DNA from: Siderastrea radians
Taxonomy: Eukaryota > Cnidaria > Anthozoa > Scleractinia > Rhizangiidae
Direction: 5' to 3'
DNA length: 64,000 nt
NCBI GenBank assembly: GCA_964017195.1
Contig: OZ024889.1
Span: 62,817,858-62,881,857 of the forward strand
Of the stretch, positions 43,103 through 56,000 are shown piece after piece. Both the position numbers and the translations under genes were made by a program. The notes below the pieces were generated by a model. That model was not told where the DNA came from, made no database searches, and saw only the letters and a program-made list of their open reading frames with translations. How positions within the stretch are numbered: the stretch's first letter is position 1; every line of letters begins with the position of its first letter.

Positions 43103-46100
43103 GTAGGTTTAGGGCAAAGGTATTTTTTTGCATGGGGAATATTTGTGTATGTAAATAATGACCAGGTATACCCAAGACATATGGCTCCATTTCCACGCCA
43201 TCAGAGTCCAATGGCCGACTCGTCTGTCATCTGTCTTGTTCTTGAATCCAATTAAGGCCTCAGATATAAAGTAGGGGGGGACAGGGGGGTGGGAGACCTG
43301 GAGAAAAAGGGGCGGGAGGTGTACGGGAGGCGAGAGAAGAGGGGGTGGGAAGTGGGATTCCCAAGGTGGCGGGAAGCGGGAGAAAAAGGGAAAAATTACG
43401 CAACATTGTGCAATATTTTGCAATCGAAAAATTGCGAAGGGGCAGGAGCCCAAAAATACGGGGCGGGAACCGGGATTAAAGGGTACGGGAAGCGGGAGGT
43501 TTAAGCCCCCCCTGTCCCCCCCCCCCCCACTATAAAGGGGTTCAACATTTTCATTCAACATTGTTGAATTCAACATGGTGAATGCCTTTGGCTGTGACCC
43601 TGTTGAATGGCATTTGATTGCCTACAAACTTTTGAACCTTTTCCTTTTTTTATTTTATTAAAATTTTGCCATTGTTAAAACAATTACAGGTAAAATTTCC
43701 ACACAGCCCCACACATTAAATGTACACACATTTTCTGACTTAAGCTCTATAATCATGATAGTTCTTTTTAAATTTGTTTGTTGAGAGTGATTGAATTAAT
43801 AATTAATGTATGGGGCTCTTTGGAAATTTTACCCAATTACATAACTGTTTCAACAATTGTAGAATGTGTGGAATGTCATTATTGAATGTTATCACTTGCT
43901 CTCCCTTTGTTGTATAAATTATCGAACCATGTGCTTTTCATATTTGCTCAGAATTGAATATGTAATTTAGTTTTTTCAGTGTGTGATTCATTAAAACGAG
44001 TTCGGTTGCAAGCTCAGTCTCACTGAGTGATTACATAATTGTTAAAACAATTACAACATTGCATTTATTGATTTCTTTAAAGATACAGAGGCAAAGAATC
44101 CTCTTAGAATACATCTTAGAAGCCATAAGGACTTATTAGTTAAGGATCCCCCTGAAAGTTGGGCTTTAGAGAGTGCAATTCAACTTACAACTCAAGTGTA
44201 TGCATAAAACACATCATATGAACTTAAGAACAAAATTTCTTTTGTTCTTAGTTGGTGTGAACAACATTGCTGATTTTAAATGAGAATGAATATTTGAAAT
44301 AATCAGATATGTGAACTGTGGATGAAGTGAGAAATGATGATGACCTCCACAGTTAAAGATATCAACTTAAGCAGTTGAATAAAAGATTTAACAGCTTAAG
44401 TTGCTATCCTTTATGGCGAAGGTCATTACCATTAATTTTTTTAAATTTATACTGATTTTGTTTGGCTGGTACATGTAACAACGTCGAACACACAATCATG
44501 TACATGTATGTGGGAAACATTGATGTATATAATTCAACAACATTTAGTATCACTGAAGAGAATGCTCACTTGGATTCGACCAGTTAACCCTTTCAGCCCT
44601 GATATAAAAATGGATATTCTCCTTACTGTTTCCCATACATAATCTTATGGAACTGGTAAGGAGAATTTGTCTAAATATCAAGACATCTTATCCTTGGTGA
44701 TCACTTTCTTTATTCTCATCACTTGAATGTTTGAACCAGTATTGATAATGTAAAGATAAATTTTATTTTCGTCATTGTTAGGCCTGAAAGGTTAAATTTA
44801 ACAATGTTGAGGAATGTTGTATCAAAATATAGAATTCATTTGGCCATCTTGTTGAACATCATACAACAAATTGTATAGAGCAATGTGATATTAAATATAT
44901 TTGACCAAGGCCTAAGGCGAATGGGGTTGATTTGGAGGAGTAGGGAGGAGCTTATCATTAGAGGAAATTGTGTGCTTCAAAAATGAACATTTGGCTTATA
45001 TTTGGAAGGAATTTTGCATCTGAAAATGAGGAATTTTGTGCCTTGCATCTGAAGATGCTGTGCCAGAAGGAATGTGGGAATGTTCCAGAGGAATACAAGT
45101 GCAATGTAAGGAATGCAACTGGACAAAAAGCAATGATCCCATGATCAAATTTTAAATTTATCTTATTTCACTCAAGGTTTTTTGTACATCACCCTGTTGT
45201 GTTAAATAAACCTGTTGTTATTGTACGTACATTATTCAGATTGCTATTTATGTACTAGGTGAAAACAATACGGTAGTTTGTGGGAGGACTTACCCTATAA
45301 TCAGATGATATTATGCTGTATTTGTTCTTGGGTTGTGAATGTACACTATTCAGATTGCTATTCATGTGCCAGGTGAAAATAATACAACTGTAGTTTGTGG
45401 GGGGACTTATAATCAGATGACATTATGCCATATTTGTTCTTGGGGGGTGGGGAGGGGGGTATCATTGGAGGGCTTTTTGTTAATGAGATACATGTATGCA
45501 TGGGGGGCTTATATTCGGGAGGTTTATTTCTAGGGGGGGGGCTTATTTGCAAAAGGCTGTTCTTGAATTCTGATTGTATGTAGTGGATCTCATGAAAGGA
45601 AGAAATTAACAATGTAATGTTGGTCATATATGCGTGCGTGTGTTATACCATGTTGAGCCTTTATTTTTGTCTTAGCTACTCCCTTGAAAAAGGGTATTGA
45701 TAGACATGTAATAACTGTTTTGACCTGAAGTAGGGTATGGAAATCACCCAGTTTAGTCTGAAACAGGAAATTGGTTTCAAAGTCTGGGCAGCATGTTCCG
45801 AAAATTTTGAGGAATATCCCCCTTGGCTAGGAGGCACAACGGTAGTGGTCGGCAAGTGAGAATTTGATTGGAGGGGAAGTGGCTTAAGGAGGCTCAAAAG
45901 GGTTTTTATAGCTGTATGAGCATGTACAGTGTTAAAGGAGAAGGTCTAAAAAGCTCGTTTTTCAGAGCCCACGTTACCCGACTGCTGGTCTCTTTGTGCA
46001 ATTTGACGTCACGGACAATTCAAAATGGCGACGCGCAGTGTTGAATTTTGGCCCTCTTTGGAGAGGTATTTCAGTGGGATTGGATGCACTTTAGAAGCTA

Positions 46101-49100
46101 AAACCACGGTCAGTAACTCCACTTAGTGTTATCTTTTTATTGGTGATTTCAAAAAATCGAATACACCGTTTCTGGAGTGACCTTCTCCTTTAAGCCTACA
46201 CACAACATGGCTAGAATGCAAGTGTGAGCTGTCTTGAGTGTATCCAAATTACTCTATCAAAAGTTGCACAATGCCAGAAAATACCAGAAAATATCAGAAG
46301 TGAAAATGTAGTGTAAAATTACGTGAAGCAGAAAAATAATATAATGTCAATAAACTTTTCTTTTTATCTCAAAATTTCCCTTGGTGACCCATCCTGACTT
46401 TTTGCATGTATGTAACACTTAGTGTGCCACTTCAAATAGAAATGTTTGGAGGAAAGTTATTCAGTGGGATTTTTTGTAATTCGAAAATGACTTTTTCTAT
46501 ATAACTTAGGTTCGACTGAATGACTTTTTGCCACACCACCAGAGAAGTTAAAGAATTTAGGGAGCTTTTTAGAAATGCAATAAAATTGGTAGGCCAGTTA
46601 GTTTTTCAGATAATTGGCAAAAACTGAAATTTGGAGGTTCTTTTTGTGGACCATTAGTGTTACGATGCTAACAGCTATAATGTCACAACCAGCCTTAAAA
46701 TATTGCTTGACAATTTTTTAAGATATTCGTAGTTTGCCTGCATGGACAGAATACTTCTTTGTAATCTTTCTTTGCTTCACAAGGATTGTAACAGCTGAAA
46801 ACCCTTTTGAGCATCATGTTGCATTGTTCCCTAGACAAGAAACTATACTGCATAATTTCTCTCCATCCAGTCGTATAAGTGGCTGCTGGCAACAAACTGG
46901 ACAAACTGGGTAGGTTAGCCTTTTAATGGACTAGCATCCCATTTGGGGGTAGAAGTCATATGCTGGGTTCTTCATGCTACAGAAATTGGGTAAGCACAAG
47001 TTCTGTGGGCTTCTTGCAGGGAGGGATTGCTTACATTCAAGTGGCCTCTAATTTTCTGCATACATTTTTTAAAGGTTATGGTCAGACAGGTAGCCATGCT
47101 ATGAAAGCAGGCCATGACATCAACTTTGTTGCTCTGAGTGGCTTGCTCTCAAAGCTTGGACGGAAGGGTGAAAAACCAACGGCACCCATAAATCTGTTGG
47201 CAGATTTTGCAGGAGGAGGTATGACTTGTGCTCTGGGAATATTGCTGGCTTTGTTTGAGAGGAGCAAATCTGGAAAAGGCCAAGTCATTGATGCTTCAAT
47301 GGTAGGTCCATTTTTGAAGGATAAAATTAAATAAGAGGGACTGCATGTATTGTAGCTTTGATGAGTATGGAGAGAGTGACTCTGAGATTAGGGAGTGGGA
47401 GCTGAAACGAAAAGGGAGGGGGGGGGGCAGATGTCTTTGAAGAAAGAAATGTTCAAAAGAAGGTTTATTTAAAACGTTTTGCCCACCACCAGAAACAGAC
47501 TGCCCATGTGAGAGTTCTTTGTGTTTGTGATGATCTGTTTTGGTGTCCATCTACCAGTATTATGTGTCCACTTATATTCATCTTCAAATCTCATTCTTTC
47601 TCCATTCTTTTAAATTCATTATTTCCCCTTCTTTTTTTATAACTGTTATGTAAAATCATCGCAAAAAAAACTATGGAGGCCAGCACTGAGTTTAGTTTTG
47701 GGGAAGTTGGCAGGGAATCTTATACTAACACATCAAACAATCACTTACTGTAAAAGCTCTATTAAGCCCCCAGGGGGCTTATTTAATTTTGGGCCTCATA
47801 AACGGGGGGGGGGGGGAGCTTATTAGAGAGGGGGGCTTATCTCGAATCTTTAAACATGTAATCCTTAAATAATTTTTGCACAAATCTCACACTGTTAAAT
47901 TACTCGACTTGTCAACGATGACAAGCCAACTTTATGTATTTTGTCTAGCCTTGATAAAAATATACCAGCTGGTAAGTGGGTGACTTAATAGAGATTAGGA
48001 GGATCTAATTACAAAATCTGATGCCCCAAAGGGGGAAGGGGGAAGCTTATTAAAAAATAACTTAAGGAGGGGGTGCTTATTAGAGGGGGGGGGGGGGCTG
48101 GACAGAGCTTTTATGGTATTTCTGTTTTCTGAGATACTTTAAACTTTTTAAATTAGAAAGTTAAAGCACATTTATTTACTAGTCAGTTGCTTTTCCATTT
48201 TTTTAAATTATTAGTGATTATTTTCAACTGCTTAATGTTCAGTTTGTTCTCATATCAGGTTGAAGGTACAGCATACATTGGCTCATTCATTTACAGGAGC
48301 CTCGGCTTGGGATTTGTATGGCCTAACCGTGAGGAGCGTGGTGCAAACTTGATAGATACAGGGGCTCCGTTTTATGACACCTATCAAACATCAGATGGAA
48401 AGTTCATGTCTGTTGGTTCCCTTGAACCCAAGTTTTATCAGCAGCTTCTTAAAGGTATGTAATCCAATGGGTTTATTCACAACACAACAACTGTCAGAAA
48501 TTCCCAAGCATATAAACATAAAATAATTAATGTCCAATTTTATAAGAAACTCAATTCTGATATTTAAATTAAGTCCTCAGCACCATGGGGTAGTACAGCT
48601 TGACAGTTTCATTTTGTTGCATTTTAGAAGGGTAGGGGTTAACCTCGTTCTCTTCCTAGTCCACAGTTGGCAAGCCAATTTTTTTTTACATTTTTTTCTC
48701 CTCCATGGATCCTGTTCACAAGAGGGAATAGGAGGCCTTTCCCATCATTTGTTCAAAATTTAATATTGAAGGGCTTTTTTTTGGCCAAATCAAAGGCACA
48801 CTGTACTTGAAACAGCACAGTTGTTGCTCGTGCCTCGCATAAATATTGATCCATTTTTAATTCTCTGCCTAAAGTAGTCTGATTTACTAGTTCTAGCCTG
48901 TACATTAACACATTGGCACAGCAATACTGTTAGCAATGTAGCCTTTAGGCAAAAAAAATCAAGGTCACTTTGGGATAGCTCACAGCTGACTTGACCTTCT
49001 CTCAATCTCACAACAGTTTTAAAAAGTCGTTAACAGTAGACATCTATGGGTATTGTGGGATTATTTTTAATTCACAAAATGATTGAAACACTTGTACAGT

Positions 49101-49965
49101 TTTCATGCGGGGAAGTTGCTGCTGGGATGCAAGCTCCAATTTGAACATTGAGTTTCATCTAGGCTCTCAAATGTTTATTAAACTTTTGATTTTAAAAAAT
49201 CATGTTGATGACTTGCGGTAAACATAGTTCTTATAGCAATGCACTTTAAATTATTTTTTCCAATTATGAAATGACATCTCTTTCACCAGCTTGGGCTGAT
49301 TAGAGGTGTAAATCTGAAGATTTATTTGCTCCATCTATGCCCTTTGTAGGGCAGGGTCGGGAGAGATTAAGACCAACTAATTAGTTAGCTAGATTATTAC
49401 AAGAGTACAGATGGGATAAATCCTTACAATATCACAATAGGCAATTGATGATGGTACCATTTCACTACAATTACCAGGTTTCATTTCATTTTCCCTTTCT
49501 TATTTTAATGTTTAAATAACAATAGCCCTAATTTGCATCAGAAAACAACAAACTGAAGGATACTGATGATAGTTGGTTTAAAATGACGCCATCTGTGAAA
49601 ATTACCTTATAAACAATATAAAATCACTACAATACCTAATCATTGCAATACAGTCAACTCTCCCCTTATGGACACTGTATAATATGGACACCTGTCTATT
49701 ACAAACACTTCACTTGGTCTAAAACAGACCAAAATTCTTATTAACTCTACTTCTGTAATACACATACCTCCACAATATGGACACTCCTGTCCCTTTGGTG
49801 TCTGCATTAAAGAAGATTGACTGTATTACATTTAGTATGATATTTTAATTATAAAGTTCGTTCTTTGTTAGCATCTCTCAAGACAGTTAGAAGGTGCCAG
49901 ATGATTTAAGCATTTGAGTAGTGTGTTTCAGATTTTGGGACCTAGAATTAGATAAGATAAGATAA

Positions 49966-50017
<52 letters not shown>

Positions 50018-53000
50018 GGACTATCTACCTATCTAACTAACTACAAAAATTTAATAACAACAAATTCAAAATAACAAAAGAAAAGTCTGCTTTTCATGGA
50101 GGCCGTGTCTAAAATTCACTTACATATAAAATTTAGATATTACTTTAAACTGTGCCGACTTAATTTAGATTTGAAATCGGCCAGTGAAGATGCTTGTCTT
50201 AGGTCTACAGGTAAGTTGTTCCACAACTGAGCTCCGCTGTACGAAAAACTTTTTTTGAGATAATCAGTTCGAGGTTGTGGAAGAACTAATTTGTTTTCGG
50301 TATTCCTTAAACGATAAGCACTAACATCGTCACGATATACGAATCTTGATCTCAGATAATCAGGAGTCATACCATGTAATGTTTTATACATTAGGATAGA
50401 CTTCTGTTCCAATCTTTGATAATAGAGTCTTCGCCACCCCAGTGTCCGGAACAAATCATCTAAATTACTATCATAGCTCGCAGACATTAGGGTACGAGCT
50501 GCGCGAAAATGTAGTGTATAAAATGTTTAAGGCTGGTGCAACAGAATTTTGATCTGTACCACTGATGGTATAGTTCTGACTTTTGATCCCCCCCCCCCCA
50601 CCCACCACTCATTCTCCAGGGCTAGGGGGTTTACTTTTTGAAAGTTTTTGTGAGAGTGCACATGGCCTGCTACTTTAAATCGTTAAGTGCTTTCAGTCCG
50701 AAATTGTCAATTTTCCCCACCAAATTATGATTGTCAGATTTTTTCCCCCTTTAAAAGGGTATTAGTGGCAAAAATATACCTTATTTTAGTCAGACATGAA
50801 AAGCATACACAATTTCCAATCAAAATCTGCACCTGTTTTCAGACCAACCGGCGCTGAAACCATACCGGACACACAATAATGTCATCTTAGCTACATGAGA
50901 CAGCGCTTAGTAGACAATGAATCTGGAGCACAAGGGTACAATTATTCTAGTGCATGGAACAGAGTTTGGAAAGAACTTAAGTTCTTAATGAGGCAGAAAG
51001 AGTGCTAGTCTATTTGGCCTACAATCAAATGTTAGATTAAATGCTTCTAAGACTGCTGCCCAGGTGCAAAAATTCTCTTTACCTGCGATCAGGCCAAATT
51101 TTAACATCGCTCTCACATTTTTTTTCGTTTCGCCCTTCCCGCTGAGCGAAACGAAAATAGAGCCTGATCGCAGGTTAAAATTCTCTTGAACGAGCTGGGT
51201 CTTTTTTCTTCAACTATAATTATAATCAACTGACACTGAAACAGGATTTTTAGCTTATGTGGGGTCATACATTTGGCATTTATCATGGGATTTATGACGC
51301 TAGCATCATAGATTCAATTAGCTGATCATTTCACGCAAAATATAAAATGAATTATTTTCTTAACAAAAAGGTTTGTGTGTGTTTCGGAATCAATACTATC
51401 GTGGTGGAGAAACTCTAACTTGAATAAATACAGTGTCATCCACAACGTAACGCCTTTCTCTCAGTTTGTTGTGTGACACAAATCTGTTATAAAGTAAAAT
51501 AAATGTCCTTTATTTACCCTCGGCAAGTGTTTATAGCAAAGTGCTAGTGGGGCCGAGCATTTAAACCTTAGAAACAAATATTTCAAACTGAACATAACAA
51601 GTTAAAAATCCCAACTGGCAGGAGGCAGACCAGTTGGCTATTTACAAGTGTGGCCGAGGAGTTGAATCCGGGTCGACCGTGAAACAACTCCAGCTAGCGG
51701 TCAGAGCGGGACTTGAACCTGGGACCTCCAGATTTCAAGTCCGGCGCTCTAACCACTCGGCCACACTGCCTCCAGTAGGAAATAGCCTCCAGTAGGTTAT
51801 AGCCTAGGCTAGTGGTTTCATCTGTCACATGCCTCGCGAAATCTAAAGCCATAGTAATGTTCTTCCTGTTGTGTGGATTTTCCTGCTGATCAATCAACGT
51901 AAATTCCACTTTTTTATGGAAAGGCCAGGCCAATTTGGCATCATGTTCACCTTCAATTACAAAAATGAATAAGGAGAGGTAGCTATTCTCTCCCTCTTCC
52001 TTTCCATTTGGTTTCAGTCTCAGTTTCAGTTTGTAGTCATATATATAAAACGGTTCACTATCTATATAAGCTTGATATTGTTTCTTTGCTTGTGTAATGA
52101 TGTTTTCAAAGTGTTGTATCTTCCAAGTTAAAGTATGAGGTTCAGCTGCATTTAGCCGTGAACGTTATTTTATAATAAAGTTCAGTGTCCAACGAATCCA
52201 TATCTTTTTTAACATTGTAAACTTTCTCTTCCATTTTGCTCTGAACTCCATTCACTTTTGTTTCAAGATTTGACTGGACTTTTTCAACTTTCTTTTCAAG
52301 TTGGCTTTGAACAACAACAACTTGCTTTTCAAGAATTTTCTGATAACTCTCCATTTTTCCTTCAAGTATTACAAGAGGCTGCTGCTGGCTTTGAATGATA
52401 TTTCCTAGTTCAGTTTTCAACGAATCTATTTCTTTCTGAACGTTGTCAACTTTCGTTTCCATTGTGCTCTGAACGTCACTTACTTTGCTTTCAAGATTGG
52501 AATGGAGTTTTTCAATTTTCTTTTCAAGTTGGCTTTGAATGGCAACAACTTTCTCTTCAAGAGTTTTCTGATAACTCTCCACTTTTTCTTCAAGTATTAC
52601 AAGACGCTCCTGTTGGTTTTGAATGATATTTGTTTGATATAAAAACACACCAACAACAGCGACAACAACTAAACAAAAAAACAAGTTGCGATACGTATTT
52701 AGTTCCTTCTCAACTCTCTTGTGATTTGTGTCAACTTTCTCGTTAATCTCGGTTTAAAGGGTGTCTACTCTCCCTGCAAGTTGGTTTTGAAGAACGTTTA
52801 CTCTATCTTCAAGTTGGTTTTGGAGAACGTTTACTCTGTCTTCAGTTGCAAGTTGGTTTTGGAGAACGTTTACTCTGTCTTCAAGTTGGTTTTGAAAAAT
52901 GCTTATGCTTGCTTTCTCCTGTAGTTGTTTTTCAAGTTTTGTTATCTTCTTTGTCACTTCGTCCTCGGAGTCCCTTAGTTTACGACAAGCTAAATCTAGG

Positions 53001-56000
53001 TGATGTCTTGTCTCACAATGAAGGTGTGTTTCAAGGTCTTTCCTCTGTATCTGAAAAAGTATTTGGCACATACACTGTTAATAACATCGCAAGTTCGTCG
53101 GCCAATTAAGACAACGACCAGAGACTTATAACATCTACTGGCAATTGACAATTGTCTTGACTCTGATGATGACTTCCACTCAGGTTGTCTAAACGTCAGT
53201 CAGTGTCACCACAAACAGTCCTTCTCAGGGTTACACTCACCCGGACGATCATACTTTGGCTTTATCGACTTTGGCTTTATTAGTATTAGTATCGACTTAT
53301 GATATGACTCCTGTGTTCAACGCATTTACAGTGCATCCCTAATACGTCAAAACTCCATCCTGTATTCTCATTTTCTAAGATTTCGACACCTGTATAGTGA
53401 TTACTCTAAATTTAATAAGTAACAAATCCCAGGAAATGTTCCAGTGGTTACTGTTTTCTTGACCTTTCATGGGCATAACATTTGTTATACGTAACACTTA
53501 CAACTTCATTCAAAATGGTTACCTCTGAATTGCATCCAATCCAAACATACGGACAGGGGATCTCAGTCTGCGGACAATTACTTTCAAGGTGATTTGCAAT
53601 CTGCAAGAAAACAAATCCTTAACTCTCCTGGCAAGCTGACAGTTTTAGCGGTCCCTCCACTGTCATAAACCTCACTGAATTCGTTTCAGCACATAACTTA
53701 AGACATAAGGGTCGTATCGCGTTTTAGTTTGATTACTTAATTACGTTCAGACCCTTGTGCACACACGTCATGGATTGAAAAAGAACCTTTAAGAATCTCC
53801 TAACAGAGCGGAAACCAAATGCTTTTAGCACAAAATAGCAAGAAAAGAAAGTCTCACCATTTCTTGAGAAATCCTGGTTCCACAATTGTTAGGACAAGGA
53901 ATTAGATACCCACTGCACATTTGTAGATGATCCTGAAAAAGCACATTTATTAACTGATGAGAAGGTTTATGAAACTAGTAATAATGTCACTCAGGCAGAC
54001 AGACAGACAGACAGACAGATGGGTAGGCAGGTGACCCACACAAGGAAAACTGTAATTGAACCATTGTACGAGTAGTGGATTTAACTGACTAATGAACATT
54101 TACTAATTTTTATGCAACATGTTAATCCGTTTCCTTAGACAAGAAACTCAGTTACTACCCAGTCTCTATAGGTAACAGCGAATTGTCAACCATTTAAGCC
54201 CTGACAGTGACGAAAATGAATTTTCTCTTTACATCATCTCTACTTGTTCAAACATTGAAGTGACAAGAATAAAGAAAATGATCACTGAGGATAAGATGTC
54301 TTAATGTTTAGACAAATTCTCCTTACCAGTTCCATAGGAAATACACAGAGAACAGTGAGGAGAATATGCATTTTCATATCACGGCTCAAAGGGTTAAGAA
54401 AACTTAACGAAATGCTGAGGGTAGCCCTGCATTGGGCAGAGGGATTTATTATCAGAGGCAACTTTGTTCTCAAAACATATAAAAGTCAATATTGTGCTGA
54501 TAATAACCTTATAAATATATATAAAACAGATGGCCAAAGTAATATGAGCTGGCAACACTAATTAATATGTGTCATTATTTTTACCTCCATCTGGCACTGC
54601 AGTTGCTGCTCTTTACAGTAATTACAATTTACAATCCTCCATTGGCACGTGGTGGTCACGTGTTCAGTCAGATCCTTTCTGACCACTTTCACTTCGCAGT
54701 TCTGATTGGTGCAAGATACAGCTTTCCACTGGCAAGAGGCTAAGTGATTCTGTGAGGGAACAAAAAAACATTTTCATTTTTCTTTAGAGTTTTATTTAAG
54801 CATAAAAACTACCACTTTGGCAACACAGTAATGAAATGGTACTGGAAGTTTTCCCCATTGCCTGTGAATTTCCCCGCGCGCTTACTGGCTGAGTGGTATT
54901 GTCTGTATAGAAGTACATATACAATGGTGATGTCACAGAACACACTACCTGCTGGCTAAGTGCATGGAAAATTTGAACATTGGCTTCAAGATAAATTCAG
55001 CCAATGTTTTGTTTGCAAGATATTGCCTTATCCATTTGGTGCGGTTTTTTGCCGTTTGAAAAATATTTAACATTATTTTGCCATCAAAGAAAGATCCGCA
55101 CTCTTGATTGTTAGAATGTTATTGTATAAAATAAGTAAATGGTTTATGATAAATTTGCAGTCAGTGTAGTTAGGCTGCCCTATAATACCGGTGTAATAGT
55201 GCTTATAATATCCCTTGGACGAACAACAAAACTCATATCCCCACCATGGTAGAGAGGAGTGGGAGGGGGGGGGGGTGTTGACAGCACCTGATGCATTAGT
55301 AAACTGCACTGAAGCACTGGAGCTTTTGTTGCACCAGATCTATTGTTTTGGAGATCCATGAGTCAGACTTCACTTGAATAGTTAGTCAGTAAACAAAATT
55401 GATAGCAAGGCTGGAACTGCAACACAAGGGTAAATTTATTGGCCGATATTTGAGTTTGTATAACAGGTCTTCCTCAGGGCCATAATGACTAAAAAATAAT
55501 GGCCACCAGTTGTGCATGGGAACTGATTGTTGGAAGATAAATATGTCGAGTACATGTAACATAGACTGCGAGTAGTCTCTAATTTTGACGGGCGGGCGAA
55601 ATACACACATGCGTGAGCGCGAAATTTCGAGGAGACGCGACGCGAAGTTAGCGCCGAAACAATTGTACCCTTATTTTACCTCTTTCGCTCTAAGCTCACC
55701 AGTCCACTCGCAACCCTCACTTGGACATCTGATGACAAGCGACAGAATCTTTCTCTCCGTTGCTCTGTCAGGGAAAATGTCCTAAAAATATAAGCAAAAT
55801 GTTTAAAATGCAATTATTTATTGACACTGTGCAGTTATCATATTTTTGTGTCACGAACTTGTCATTCCATACCTTGTTTCTTTCCAGAACCTGTCTGTAT
55901 GTTGGACATGTCAGTGGGCCACCTTCCAACTCCTGTCTGTAAAAAAAATATCGGCAAATAAAATTCAAGTGTATCTCACAGCAGTCAAGCCCCCTTACTG

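Larger units (their letters stand above)
51396..55936 (-). pseudogene. Decayed TRAF-like gene (antisense in AMACR intron 3)
   Basis: Minus-strand exons with good GT-AG sites, all joining at phase 0: 55936-55873 (end of a RING), 55781-55680, 54749-54585, 53932-53858 and 53600-53523 (TRAF zinc fingers with repeated C/H spacing), then 53050-51396 (coiled coil, membrane-like helix, MATH domain, stop TAG). Defects: an in-frame TAA at 52754-52756 splits the coil; the MATH domain (LTWKIQHFE onward) is in another frame than the coil that ends at 52142; a SINE at 51492-51795 interrupts MATH; the last RING cysteine is Tyr (CPTY); and no exon for the rest of the RING was found upstream. TRAF proteins link TNF-type receptors to NF-kB signalling; this copy is probably dead. 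The zinc-finger exons alone are intact. Confidence 0.82.

Noticed and set aside
43109..43576. 155-codon proline-rich minus-strand ORF
   Set aside because: Antisense reading of the G-rich repeat in AMACR intron 1.
51703..51775. Apparent tRNA-Ser (UGA) on the minus strand
   Set aside because: The anticodon arm pairs, but the serine long variable arm and a paired T stem are missing. It lies at the 5' end of a SINE body.
52150..52260. A short intron between the TRAF coiled coil and MATH domain that would fix the frame
   Set aside because: TAAATGCAG before MATH looks like an acceptor, but I found no upstream GT donor in the required phase within the coil. A frameshift is simpler.
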